Origin: Thiobacillus sp.
Lineage (GTDB): Bacteria > Pseudomonadota > Gammaproteobacteria > Burkholderiales > Thiobacillaceae
Length of the DNA: 64,000 nt
Direction of reading: 5' to 3'
Assembly (NCBI RefSeq): GCF_030696885.1
Contig: NZ_JAUYRI010000015.1
Location: 1 to 64,000, forward strand
Position 1 is the stretch's first letter. Each line of letters begins with the position of its first letter. Of this stretch, positions 36,292 through 45,884 are shown piece after piece. The notes under the pieces are model-generated. The model searched no databases. It was not told where the DNA came from and saw only the letters and a program-made list of their open reading frames with translations. Position numbers and translations under genes: made by a program.

Positions 36292-37072
36292 CGTTTGCCG
36301 CTCTGGCAATGTAGCGTTTCTGGACCCAGAAGGAATCAGACTGCACACCGTCGTCCGATAAGGAGAAATAAATCAATTCGAAATTGTTTTTCCTCAGAAG
36401 TTGTTCGATGTCCCAATAAAGCTTTTGGCCCTCCCAGTATTGCCGATATTCCCCTTCAACTTGTATCGCCTTTACCCTTGAGAGTTCGTCACCAAAGCCT
36501 TCCAGAACTTCGTAATTGACGCCCTCCACATCGAGTTTGAGAAAGTCGACGGTTTCGATTTTGTTCTCTCGGATGAAGGTATCCATCCTGACCACGGCAA
36601 CTTCGATATCAATAAAATTCTGGCTATGGGTCGTTAGCCCTTTTTTAAGCGAGGAGATGCCGCTGTTTTGGTATTCGTTATTTTCCACGTCAATGGCGTG
36701 AAATATCGCTCTGCCATTGTGGTTAGAAATCGCGATGTTATAACTATTAAAGTTGTAGAGTTCCCTTACCGCTTTGATGATTTCAGAATGCGGCTCGAAA
36801 ACAAAAATATCGGGCTCTTTCAGCCCAAAACGCTTCCTCAAGTATTCGGCATCTTGAGCATAATTTGCACCGATTTCAAATACGTTCGACGGTTTGAACG
36901 TGCAGAATTTATCCGTGAGGTCGGCGTATAGCGCCATTGCCCTGCCATCGGACACCGCTTTCGGGTGCAGCCTGATCTTCACACGTGGCCTTCTCTTGAA
37001 AGCTATCTCTGTACCAGTTGCTACCTCGGCCAAACTGCGAATCTTTTTCAGCAAGAAGACAATAAATTTCAT
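36281..37072 (-). CDS. FkbM-family SAM-dependent methyltransferase
   Basis: A 263-residue methyltransferase with motif I VFEIGANYAQDAEYL, DIFVFEPHSEIIKAV, and VDFLKLDVEGVNYEVLEGF in place of the common KIDTQGYE. It has an N-terminal hydrophobic stretch (MKFIVFLLKKIRSL). Base composition is strikingly AT-rich (around 42 % GC by eye) compared with about 65 % for the housekeeping genes, which indicates horizontal origin. It lies between the flippase and the GT8 gene and probably O-methylates a sugar of the surface glycan. Confidence 0.88.
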   Translation of the reverse strand: MKFIVFLLKKIRSLAEVATGTEIAFKRRPRVKIRLHPKAVSDGRAMALYADLTDKFCTFKPSNVFEIGANYAQDAEYLRKRFGLKEPDIFVFEPHSEIIKAVRELYNFNSYNIAISNHNGRAIFHAIDVENNEYQNSGISSLKKGLTTHSQNFIDIEVAVVRMDTFIRENKIETVDFLKLDVEGVNYEVLEGFGDELSRVKAIQVEGEYRQYWEGQKLYWDIEQLLRKNNFELIYFSLSDDGVQSDSFWVQKRYIARAANDGY

Positions 37073-37083
37073 AGGGAAGGGCT

Positions 37084-38391
37084 TTATTTCCTTTTAAGAA
37101 AAATTCCGGTTTTTAAGTTGAGGATAAACAAGGAGAGCAGTGTCGCCCCCACAGCCGTTGCCAATGTAGCGAACGCCGCCCCCATACCTCCGAACATAGG
37201 TATTAACATGAAATTGAGCAGCAAATTCGAAGAAACAGCAAAAACCGACACCAAAAATCCAACTTTCAGCAGCCCTTCTATATAAAACATCTGGTTTAAA
37301 ACGAAAAACACCAAATAGGGCACGCCGGTCCAGATATAAATTGCCAGATAATTCCCGGCGGAAGCGAATTGCTGGCCGTAGACAAGATGAACAATGTGAT
37401 TGGACAGCAGGGAAATGATTACAGCCACAGGCAACACGCCTGCAGCCATTAGTTTGGTGGTCTGCAGAATTCTCCGCCGATACAGCTCCTCGCTTTTTTC
37501 TTTTGCCGCGATGATAGCAGGGTAGATCGACGAACCAATAATGCCCGGAACGATCAGCCATACCTCTGCCAAACGCACTGCTGCAGAATAGTTGCCGACA
37601 ACCGTATTATTGACCATCGATCCGAGCATCACCTGGTCCATTCGCATATTGATCATGGAAGCCATGGATCCAAGAATCAGCGGCCAGCTTTCCATAAGCA
37701 AACCTTTTGCACGCGACAAGTTTGCGCTCCAGCGCGACAGCGCTCCAGCTTTCCTCGAATAGATCAACAGCAAGAACACTCCGGCCAATACAGTTTCTGC
37801 CAATGCGGCCCACACAAAAGCCAGGAGCGGCGCCTGGTTCAGGATCAGGACGACCCTGACTGCCGCCAAGGCGAGGAAGACGCAATGTTCCGCCCATACG
37901 GTGTACTTGGACTTAACCTGAGATTCAAACCAATACTTCACCACCTCGGCTGACTTGAATACCAAGGCAAATCCCAATATTGCGACCATTGTCCTGGCGA
38001 GATCGTCAGCCGGGCGCATGATGCTGATGGCAGCGACAGCCAGGACAAAAGCCAGGAAGCCGCCAATCAGTTGCAATACGAATGCCGTACCCAGGGTGAG
38101 GCTGGTCCCCTCGGGCTTCCGCACCAGGTCTCGCACGACGATGCCGTTCAGCCCCAGCCCGGCTAGCGCTCCGAACAAGGCGACAATGGCCATCGCGTAA
38201 TTCATGGCGCCAAATTGCTCGGGGCCCAGATAACGCGCCACCCACACGCCGACAAGCAGCCCCACCCCCATACGGAGAATCTTGTCGCCCAACAGCCAGC
38301 CCGTATTGGTGAGCATTTTTTGCAGATTTGGACGGTGCACGATTCTTGCCCACAGGGGGGCTGACAGGAGCTTGAGCCAAGCGGGGATCAC
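37084..38391 (-). CDS. wzx: Wzx-type oligosaccharide flippase
   Basis: A 435-residue polytopic membrane protein with 12 or more hydrophobic segments. The N-terminal NTGWLLGDKILRMGVGLLVGVWVARYLGPEQFGAMNYA is the classic Wzx/RfbX opening. Central charged loops include LMESWPLILGSMASMINMRMDQVMLG and AVRLAEVWLIVPGIIGSSIYPAI. It would flip undecaprenyl-diphosphate-linked repeat units across the inner membrane, fitting the WbpL-type initiating enzyme at the end of the locus. The 179 bases upstream, to gmd, contain no gene or clear terminator. Confidence 0.93.
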   Translation of the reverse strand: MIPAWLKLLSAPLWARIVHRPNLQKMLTNTGWLLGDKILRMGVGLLVGVWVARYLGPEQFGAMNYAMAIVALFGALAGLGLNGIVVRDLVRKPEGTSLTLGTAFVLQLIGGFLAFVLAVAAISIMRPADDLARTMVAILGFALVFKSAEVVKYWFESQVKSKYTVWAEHCVFLALAAVRVVLILNQAPLLAFVWAALAETVLAGVFLLLIYSRKAGALSRWSANLSRAKGLLMESWPLILGSMASMINMRMDQVMLGSMVNNTVVGNYSAAVRLAEVWLIVPGIIGSSIYPAIIAAKEKSEELYRRRILQTTKLMAAGVLPVAVIISLLSNHIVHLVYGQQFASAGNYLAIYIWTGVPYLVFFVLNQMFYIEGLLKVGFLVSVFAVSSNLLLNFMLIPMFGGMGAAFATLATAVGATLLSLFILNLKTGIFLKRK

Positions 38392-38570
38392 CTTAATGAG
38401 AGCCCCCCAATTGGCTTAGCCCAAGATGCATGAGTTGCGCCAAGGATCTCACAATGATCTTTTAGCCACTGTAGTCAATCATGAATTCCACGAAAGCTCA
38501 CCCTCACCGCTCACAATTACTTGGAGGAGAGCAGACGATACAGCGATATCCAACAGCGTTGTCCATGGCC

Positions 38571-39725
38571 CTACTCGTGGTAGTCCATGGCCTTGTAGCC
38601 ATGCTTCTTCACCAGCTCGTCGCGTTCGGCCGCCTTGAGGTCCTCGCGCACCATCTCGGCCACCAGTTCGTCGAAGCTGATCTTCGGGGTCCAGCCGAGC
38701 TTGTCCTTGGCCTTGCTGGGATCGCCCAGCAGGGTTTCGACTTCGGTGGGGCGGAAGTAGCGCGGGTCGACGGCGACGATGCATTTGCCTGCTGCGCCCT
38801 CACCCCCTGCCCCTCTCCCGGCGCCCTCACCCCCAGCCCCTCTCCCCGAGGGCGAGGGGGGCACAAGGTAACCCTTCTCGTCGACGCCCTGCCCTTCCCA
38901 GCGGATGTCCATGCCGAGTTCCCTGGCGGCGGCGTTGACGAAGTCCCGGACCGAGTACTGCACGCCGGTGGCGATGACGAAGTCTTCGGCCTGGTCCTGC
39001 TGCAGCATCAGCCACTGCATTTCGACGTAGTCCTTGGCATGGCCCCAGTCGCGTTTGGCGTCCATGTTGCCGAGGAAGAGACACTCCTGCAGGCCGAGCT
39101 TGATGCGGGCGAGCGCGCGGGTAATCTTGCGGGTGACGAAGGTTTCGCCACGGATCGGGGATTCGTGGTTGAACAGGATGCCGTTGCAGGCATACATGCC
39201 GTAGGCCTCGCGATAGTTGACGGTGATCCAGTAGGCGTACAGCTTGGCGCAGGCGTAGGGGCTGCGCGGGTAGAAGGGGGTGGTTTCCTTTTGCGGGATT
39301 TCCTGGACCAAGCCGAAGAGTTCGCTGGTGGACGCCTGATAGAAGCGGGTTTTCTTTTCCAGGCCAAGGATGCGGATGGCTTCGAGGATGCGCAGGGCGC
39401 CGAGGGCATCGGAGTTGGCGGTGTATTCGGGTTCCTCGAAGCTGACGGCAACGTGGCTTTGCGCAGCCAGGTTGTAGATTTCGTCGGGCTGAACCTGCTG
39501 GATGATGCGGATGAGGCTGGAGCTGTCGGTCAGGTCGCCGTGGTGCAGGATGAACTTGCGGCCGGTCTCGTGCGGGTCCTGATACAGATGGTCGATGCGG
39601 TCGGTGTTGAACAGCGACGTACGGCGCTTGATGCCGTGGACTTCGTAGCCCTTGCCCAGCAGGAATTCGGCAAGGTAGGCGCCGTCCTGGCCGGTGACGC
39701 CGGTGATGAGGGCTTTTTTGGTCAT
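38571..39725 (-). CDS. gmd: GDP-mannose 4,6-dehydratase
   Basis: A 384-residue SDR enzyme making GDP-4-keto-6-deoxy-mannose from GDP-mannose. Signatures are [58 protein letters not shown], the [12 protein letters not shown] active site, [14 protein letters not shown] and [17 protein letters not shown]. The ATG at 39725 is the family start; upstream in-frame codons are not needed. A Gly/Pro/Arg-rich insertion of about 25 residues, near residues 289-313, is encoded by a REP-like palindrome and lies in the normally variable loop before [10 protein letters not shown]. The enzyme is probably still active, since the core motifs are intact. Confidence 0.95.
   Translation of the reverse strand: MTKKALITGVTGQDGAYLAEFLLGKGYEVHGIKRRTSLFNTDRIDHLYQDPHETGRKFILHHGDLTDSSSLIRIIQQVQPDEIYNLAAQSHVAVSFEEPEYTANSDALGALRILEAIRILGLEKKTRFYQASTSELFGLVQEIPQKETTPFYPRSPYACAKLYAYWITVNYREAYGMYACNGILFNHESPIRGETFVTRKITRALARIKLGLQECLFLGNMDAKRDWGHAKDYVEMQWLMLQQDQAEDFVIATGVQYSVRDFVNAAARELGMDIRWEGQGVDEKGYLVPPSPSGRGAGGEGAGRGAGGEGAAGKCIVAVDPRYFRPTEVETLLGDPSKAKDKLGWTPKISFDELVAEMVREDLKAAERDELVKKHGYKAMDYHE
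38794..38861 (-). repeat. REP-like palindromic repeat inserted in frame in gmd
   Basis: Two tandem units of about 27-28 bases (38794-38820 and 38821-38848), each of form GCGCCCTCACCCC..GCCCCTCTCCC, are followed by a reverse arm ending at 38861. CCCCTCTCCC (38837-38846) can pair with GGGCGAGGGG (38850-38859), with one G.T. This composition matches a REP-like family that I recall as widespread in intergenic DNA of proteobacteria. Here it is translated as [14 protein letters not shown] repeats without breaking the frame. Confidence 0.85.
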
Positions 39726-39836
39726 GATTGCTGTAATGGGGGCTACTAAAATGAATCGAGGCGATAAGTTGCCAATTATCCTACCCCGTCCGAAAAACAC
39801 CTACAAAACGTGTCAGATAGGCATAGGCAACCCAAC

Positions 39837-41072
39837 TCATGGATTTGGAGCATCAGCCAGCCGGTCACGCGCGAACGAAATCGCAATCAGCCAGCCGAGC
39901 AGCAATGACCAATACGCTGAATAAAGAGCGGTGTGTGTATTAAAGGGAAACAACCAGACAAACGCTCCCAGCCATGCGGCCCACGTTAGCGAACGGCCGG
40001 ATACGCCTCGACTAGCCCGGATCAGGATCACAAAGACCCCCACCAATCCTGCAAGGCCGATCATCCCGGTTTCCGACCCCACCTCAAGCAAGAGCTGATG
40101 AGCGTAGATCATGCCTGTGCCATCGGGGCTGACATAAGGATCATTCGCTTCTGCATACTTGGCATAGGCGTAACGATAGCTTCTCACCCCGGCTCCGTTG
40201 AGCGGGTGATTTTCCAATACCGTCGCTGCGTTTTTCCACAAATGCAGCCGTAAAGAACTGGCTACGTTGAGGCTTTCGTAACTGAAATCCAGGGCACCGA
40301 TCGACTGATCGACACGCTGTGCAAACTTGGGGTTGGCCTGATAAGCACCTGCGCCTGCCACTGCCGCAATCAGCACAATGGGGCCCAGAAGCTTCAGCGG
40401 GTGGAATCCCAGCCGCCGTGCATACACCCATACCCACATCACGGTGGCGAGAGCAAACACGACCCAGCTTTCGCGATTGCTCGCCAGCAGCACGACGGTC
40501 GCCGTACCCAGCCAGGCCAGCGCCAAATGCCATTTTTCCCCATTGCGCGAGACATATTCCCACACGATGGGCGACAGCATGGCAAGGGTGAGGCCGAGTT
40601 TCCAGTTCTTGGGGCCGAACAGGCCATTGAGGCGGTCGGGGTAGGCATAGCCCAGCAGGTTGTAGCCGACCACCGCCTGAATCAGCGCATCGACCACCCA
40701 GAACAGCAGCAGCCACGCCGCCAACTTGAGCAGGCGCTGGCGCGGGAGTTCTTCGCGCAGCATCCAGATCAGGAAAATGCCGGCCAGGTAGATGCGCGGG
40801 TAGGTCAGCGTGGTGCTGAGCGATTTCTCGAACCACAGCGAATCGGGCACCGACAGTGCCATGGGAACCCAGACGCACAGGAACAGCAGGCTGAACGTCC
40901 TGGCGCCGCCTTCCCATACGGCCTCTTTACCGTGCTTCCAGATCAATACGCCGCCGAGGATGGCCATGATGAACATGGGCAGTTCGGACGAGCGACTGAA
41001 GGGCAGAAGCAGCAGGAACGACCAGGCGAGGACGACGGGTGTCCACGCGGCTGGATTGAATACGGCCTGCAC
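39837..41072 (-). CDS. waaL: O-antigen ligase / polymerase family membrane protein
   Basis: A 411-residue polytopic protein with about 11 membrane segments and the Wzy_C-type domain. The large periplasmic loop contains LRLHLWKNAATVLENHPLNGAGVRSYRYAYAKYA, with the HPLNGAG motif common to O-antigen ligases, followed by YAHQLLLEVGSETGMIGLAGL. WaaL moves the finished chain from undecaprenyl diphosphate to lipid A core; Wzy polymerases share this fold. No second candidate is in the window, so ligase versus polymerase is unresolved. It begins 2 bases after hisG ends, and 111 bases separate it from gmd. Confidence 0.85.
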   Translation of the reverse strand: MQAVFNPAAWTPVVLAWSFLLLLPFSRSSELPMFIMAILGGVLIWKHGKEAVWEGGARTFSLLFLCVWVPMALSVPDSLWFEKSLSTTLTYPRIYLAGIFLIWMLREELPRQRLLKLAAWLLLFWVVDALIQAVVGYNLLGYAYPDRLNGLFGPKNWKLGLTLAMLSPIVWEYVSRNGEKWHLALAWLGTATVVLLASNRESWVVFALATVMWVWVYARRLGFHPLKLLGPIVLIAAVAGAGAYQANPKFAQRVDQSIGALDFSYESLNVASSLRLHLWKNAATVLENHPLNGAGVRSYRYAYAKYAEANDPYVSPDGTGMIYAHQLLLEVGSETGMIGLAGLVGVFVILIRASRGVSGRSLTWAAWLGAFVWLFPFNTHTALYSAYWSLLLGWLIAISFARDRLADAPNP

Positions 41073-41074
41073 GA

Positions 41075-41743
41075 CTAGGCTGCGTCGCGGTTGCCGACTG
41101 CCGTTGAAAACGCATCGATCACCGGCTGGATCAGGCTGCGCTTGAGCTTCAACGCGGCCTGGTTGACCACCAGCCGCGAGCTGATGTCGCAGATATGTTC
41201 CACTGCGACGAGGTCATTGGCCTTGAGGGTGCCGCCGGTGGAGACGAGGTCGACGATGACGTCGGACAGGCCGACCAGCGGGGCCAGCTCCATCGAGCCA
41301 TACAGCTTGATCAGATCGATGTGCACACCCTTGGACGCAAAGTGGTCGCGCGCTGCGTTGACGTATTTGGTCGCAACACGGATGCGCGCGCCCTGCTTCA
41401 CCGTGCCGGCGTAGTCATAGCCTTCGCGCACCGCAACCATCATGCGGCACTTGGCGATCTGCAGATCCAGTGGCTGATAGAGGCCGTTGCCGCCGTGTTC
41501 GTTCAGCACGTCCTTGCCGGCAATGCCGAGGTCGGCGGCACCGTATTGCACGTAGGTCGGCACGTCGCTGGCGCGCACGATGATCAGCCGCACGTCGGCA
41601 CGGTTGGTGCCGATGATGAGCTTACGCGAGGATTCGGGGCTTTCGGACGGCGTGATGCCGGCCGCCGCCAGCAGCGGCACGGTTTCTTCAAAAATGCGGC
41701 CCTTCGACAGGGCCAGCGTGATGCCTGAATAGCTCATATGCAA
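41075..41743 (-). CDS. hisG: ATP phosphoribosyltransferase, short form
   Basis: A 222-residue catalytic-only HisG (start MHMSYSG at 41743, or MSYSG at 41737), first enzyme of histidine synthesis, condensing ATP and PRPP. Signatures are [40 protein letters not shown] and [17 protein letters not shown] (PRPP-binding). It lacks the C-terminal regulatory domain of long HisG, so it needs HisZ encoded elsewhere. It follows murA by 7 bases, the common betaproteobacterial order murA-hisG, and waaL follows directly, possibly using its transcript. Confidence 0.96.
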   Translation of the reverse strand: MHMSYSGITLALSKGRIFEETVPLLAAAGITPSESPESSRKLIIGTNRADVRLIIVRASDVPTYVQYGAADLGIAGKDVLNEHGGNGLYQPLDLQIAKCRMMVAVREGYDYAGTVKQGARIRVATKYVNAARDHFASKGVHIDLIKLYGSMELAPLVGLSDVIVDLVSTGGTLKANDLVAVEHICDISSRLVVNQAALKLKRSLIQPVIDAFSTAVGNRDAA

Positions 41744-41750
41744 TGTCTGC

Positions 41751-43242
<1,492 letters not shown>

Positions 43243-43257
43243 GCTTGTCGTGCCTCT

Positions 43258-44013
43258 TCAGTGTCTGAGTTTGTAGCCGCGCTTGAGCAGCACCAGGGTA
43301 ATCGCGGATATTGCCACAAAGCAGGCACTGGCGACCAGCAGACCGAGCCAGGGGTCGCTGTCGGAGTGGCCGACAAACGCATAGCGAAAACCGTCGATCA
43401 GGTAGAACACCGGGTTGGCGTGCGACACGCCTTGCCAGAAGGCAGGCAGCGAATGGATCGAATAGAACACCCCGGACAGGAAGGTGAGCGGCAGGATCAG
43501 GAAGTTCTGGAACGCCGCCAGCTGGTCGTATTTTTCCGCCCAGATGCCGGCCACGATGCCGATCGCCCCCATGATGGCGCAGGCCAGCAGCGCATAGGCC
43601 AGCAACCAGCCCAGGTGGGGCGCCTGCCACGGCGCGAACCACAGCGTCACCAGCCACACTCCAAGGCCAACCACCAGACCACGGATCACCGCCGCCCCCA
43701 GGTAGGCCAGGAAGAACTCCAGATAGGACAGCGGCGGCAGCAGCACGAACACGATGTTGCCCTGCATCTTCGACTGGATCAGGCTCGACGAGCTGTTGGA
43801 AAACGCGTTCTGCAGCATGCTCATCATCACCAGCCCCGGCACCAGGAAGCTGGTGTAGGAGACGCCGGGATAGACCTCGATGTGCGCTTCCAGCACGTGC
43901 GAGAAGATCAGCAGATAGAGCAAGGCAGTGACCACCGGGGCGACCACAGTCTGCACCATCACTTTCCAGAAGCGCAGCATTTCCTTGTAGAACAGTGCCG
44001 AAAGCCCGCTCAT
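43258..44013 (-). CDS. ABC-2 type exporter permease (YadH-like)
   Basis: A 251-residue inner-membrane protein with six hydrophobic helices. It starts MSGLSALFYKEMLRFWKVMVQTVVAP, has FLVPGLVMMSMLQNAFSNSSSSLIQSK and the ABC-2 signature LILPLTFLSGVFYSIHSLP. The start at 44013 overlaps the ATPase stop (ATGA); the open frame upstream runs antiphase within the ATPase gene. Together with the ATPase it forms a YadG/YadH-type transporter whose substrate is unknown. Proximity to the mla genes suggests an envelope role. Confidence 0.9.
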   Translation of the reverse strand: MSGLSALFYKEMLRFWKVMVQTVVAPVVTALLYLLIFSHVLEAHIEVYPGVSYTSFLVPGLVMMSMLQNAFSNSSSSLIQSKMQGNIVFVLLPPLSYLEFFLAYLGAAVIRGLVVGLGVWLVTLWFAPWQAPHLGWLLAYALLACAIMGAIGIVAGIWAEKYDQLAAFQNFLILPLTFLSGVFYSIHSLPAFWQGVSHANPVFYLIDGFRYAFVGHSDSDPWLGLLVASACFVAISAITLVLLKRGYKLRH

Positions 44014-44909
44014 GTCCGTTTCATGATGTCGGTAAAGACATCCTCCAGGTCGGGTTCCTGCAGCTGCATTTCGATCACGCGGATGCCGGCGACGCGCAAA
44101 TCGGCGAGCAGGCTTTCCAGCTCGGCATACTCGCTGAAATTGATGCGCCAGCTGCCGTCGGCGCCGGCTTGCAGGCGGCCCTGCCAGGCAGCCGGCGCAG
44201 CTGCGGCATCGATCCGCAACTGCGCGCAATGCTCGTTGGTCAGCTGCAACAGATTGCGCGTCGTGTCGCAGGCGACCACGCGCCCGCTTTTCAGCATGGC
44301 GATGCGGCCGCACAGCGCCTCGGCTTCTTCCAGATAATGCGTGGTCAGCAGGATAGTGTGCCCCTCGCGGTTGAGGCGGCTGATGAATGCCCACAGCGAT
44401 CGGCGCAGGTCGACGTCGACCCCGGCGGTCGGCTCGTCGAGCACGATGACCGGCGGCTTGTGCACCAGCGCCTGCGCCACCAGCAGGCGGCGCTTCATGC
44501 CGCCCGACAGGCTTTGCGTGTTTTTGTCCGCATGCTGGGCGAGATCGAGGTGATGCATGATCTCGTCGATCCAGCCGTCATTGTGCTTCAGGCCGAAATA
44601 GCCGGACTGGATGCGCAGCGTCTCGCGCACGTTGAAGAAGGGATCGTAGACCAGCTCCTGCGGCACCACGCCCAGCGCGCGGCGCGACTGGCGATAGTCG
44701 CGCACCACGTCGTGGCCCATGATTTCAGCGTGGCCGGCATCGGCGCGGGTGAGCCCGGCGAGAATGGAAATCAGGGTGGTCTTGCCTGCCCCGTTGGGGC
44801 CCAAGAGGCCGAAGAACTCGCCTTGCTGGATGTCGATCGAAACGCCGTCGAGTGCCTGGGTGGTGCGAAAGCGCTTGCGCAGCTCGCTGACCCGGATCGC
44901 AGGGGTCAT
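44010..44909 (-). CDS. ABC-2 type exporter ATPase (YadG-like)
   Basis: A 299-residue ATP-binding subunit. Walker A is GLLGPNGAGKTTLIS, the signature is QSLSGGMKRRLLVAQAL, Walker B is PPVIVLDEPTAGVD, and the H-loop is LLTTHYLEEAEAL. A C-terminal extension of about 80 residues follows. It overlaps mlaB upstream and the permease downstream, each by 4 bases. The substrate is not inferable; the YadGH type is conserved in this position in many betaproteobacteria. Confidence 0.94.
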   Translation of the reverse strand: MTPAIRVSELRKRFRTTQALDGVSIDIQQGEFFGLLGPNGAGKTTLISILAGLTRADAGHAEIMGHDVVRDYRQSRRALGVVPQELVYDPFFNVRETLRIQSGYFGLKHNDGWIDEIMHHLDLAQHADKNTQSLSGGMKRRLLVAQALVHKPPVIVLDEPTAGVDVDLRRSLWAFISRLNREGHTILLTTHYLEEAEALCGRIAMLKSGRVVACDTTRNLLQLTNEHCAQLRIDAAAAPAAWQGRLQAGADGSWRINFSEYAELESLLADLRVAGIRVIEMQLQEPDLEDVFTDIMKRT

Positions 44910-45184
44910 GCCGGCAACAGCTCGGCCACTCCGTACAATTCGGCCAGCGTGGTGAAGCTTTCGGGCAAACCGGTGCAGGTCAGCGTATGGCCCGCTTGCC
45001 TGGCCTGCCGCATGGCACTGAACACCAGCGCGAGGGCGGCCGAATCGACACTCTCGACCGCACTGAAATCCAGCGTGGCCAGACCGCTTGCAATGCGCGG
45101 CTGCAATTCGCGCAACAGGCCGCCGACACTGTCGACGGTCACTGCGCCGCCGATATGGCAGCAGCTGTCATCGCAGGTGATCAC
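44906..45184 (-). CDS. mlaB: STAS-domain protein MlaB
   Basis: A 92-residue single STAS domain. LDFSAVESVDSAALALVFSAM carries the central helix with the conserved Ser/Ala region. MlaB binds the MlaF ATPase of the phospholipid transporter MlaFEDB at the inner membrane and is needed for its stability or activity. It starts inside the mlaC stop (ATGA) and ends inside the ABC ATPase start, so it is tightly coupled. Confidence 0.9.
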   Translation of the reverse strand: MITCDDSCCHIGGAVTVDSVGGLLRELQPRIASGLATLDFSAVESVDSAALALVFSAMRQARQAGHTLTCTGLPESFTTLAELYGVAELLPA

Positions 45185-45819
45185 GATCCGGAACGCGGGG
45201 CCGGGGCCGGGCTGGCCGCGCCATGCGCGGACTGCTCGGCCATCGTCTTGATCAGGCCGTCGATGCCATGTTGGCGGATGGTGCTGGCAAAAGACGCGCG
45301 GTAATTGGTCACCAGGCTGACGCTGTCGATCGTCACGTCATAGACCTTCCAGCCGAACGAGGTCTTGTACATGCTGTAGTCAATCGGAATCGGCTGCCCG
45401 CCCGGCTGGCGGATCTCGGAACGCACGGTCACATCGGTGTCAGTCGGTTTCAGCGTCAGCGGCTTGAACTCGACCGTCTGGTTCGAAAACGCGGTCAGCG
45501 AACTCGAATAGGTGCGCACCAGCAGGTTGCGGAATTCCGTCACCAGTTCCTGTTTCTGCTTGGCGGTGGCGCGTGGCCAGTTTTTGCCGAGCGCAAGCTG
45601 GGTCATGCGGTTGAAGTCGAAATTGGGCAGGATCTTGGCTTCCACCAGCTGGTGGAGCTTCGCCCGGTTGCCGTTCTGCAGTTCCTTGTCCCGCTTCAGA
45701 ATTTCCAGCACTTCCTGGGTGGTGGTGCGCGCCAGCACGTCGGGCGCGGTGTCGTTGGCCAGTGCGGGCGCATTGAATCCCAGCAGCAGCGCAAGCAACG
45801 GCAAAAATGATCGCAACAT
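45181..45819 (-). CDS. mlaC: Periplasmic phospholipid-binding protein MlaC
   Basis: A 212-residue exported protein with a cleavable signal peptide (MLRSFLPLLALLLGFNAPALA). MlaC-family features are PNFDFNRMTQLALGKNWPRATAKQKQELVTEFRNLLVRTY and WKVYDVTIDSVSLVTNYRASF. MlaC ferries phospholipids between the outer-membrane MlaA complex and the inner-membrane MlaFEDB complex. It follows the TolC-like gene after 65 bases and precedes mlaB with a 4-base overlap. Confidence 0.95.
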   Translation of the reverse strand: MLRSFLPLLALLLGFNAPALANDTAPDVLARTTTQEVLEILKRDKELQNGNRAKLHQLVEAKILPNFDFNRMTQLALGKNWPRATAKQKQELVTEFRNLLVRTYSSSLTAFSNQTVEFKPLTLKPTDTDVTVRSEIRQPGGQPIPIDYSMYKTSFGWKVYDVTIDSVSLVTNYRASFASTIRQHGIDGLIKTMAEQSAHGAASPAPAPRSGS

Positions 45820-45884
45820 GTTCAGCTCTTCCTGTATGTAAAATCGGGGTTAAAGAGTTCGGTCCTGCGTTCGACGCCGACCGT

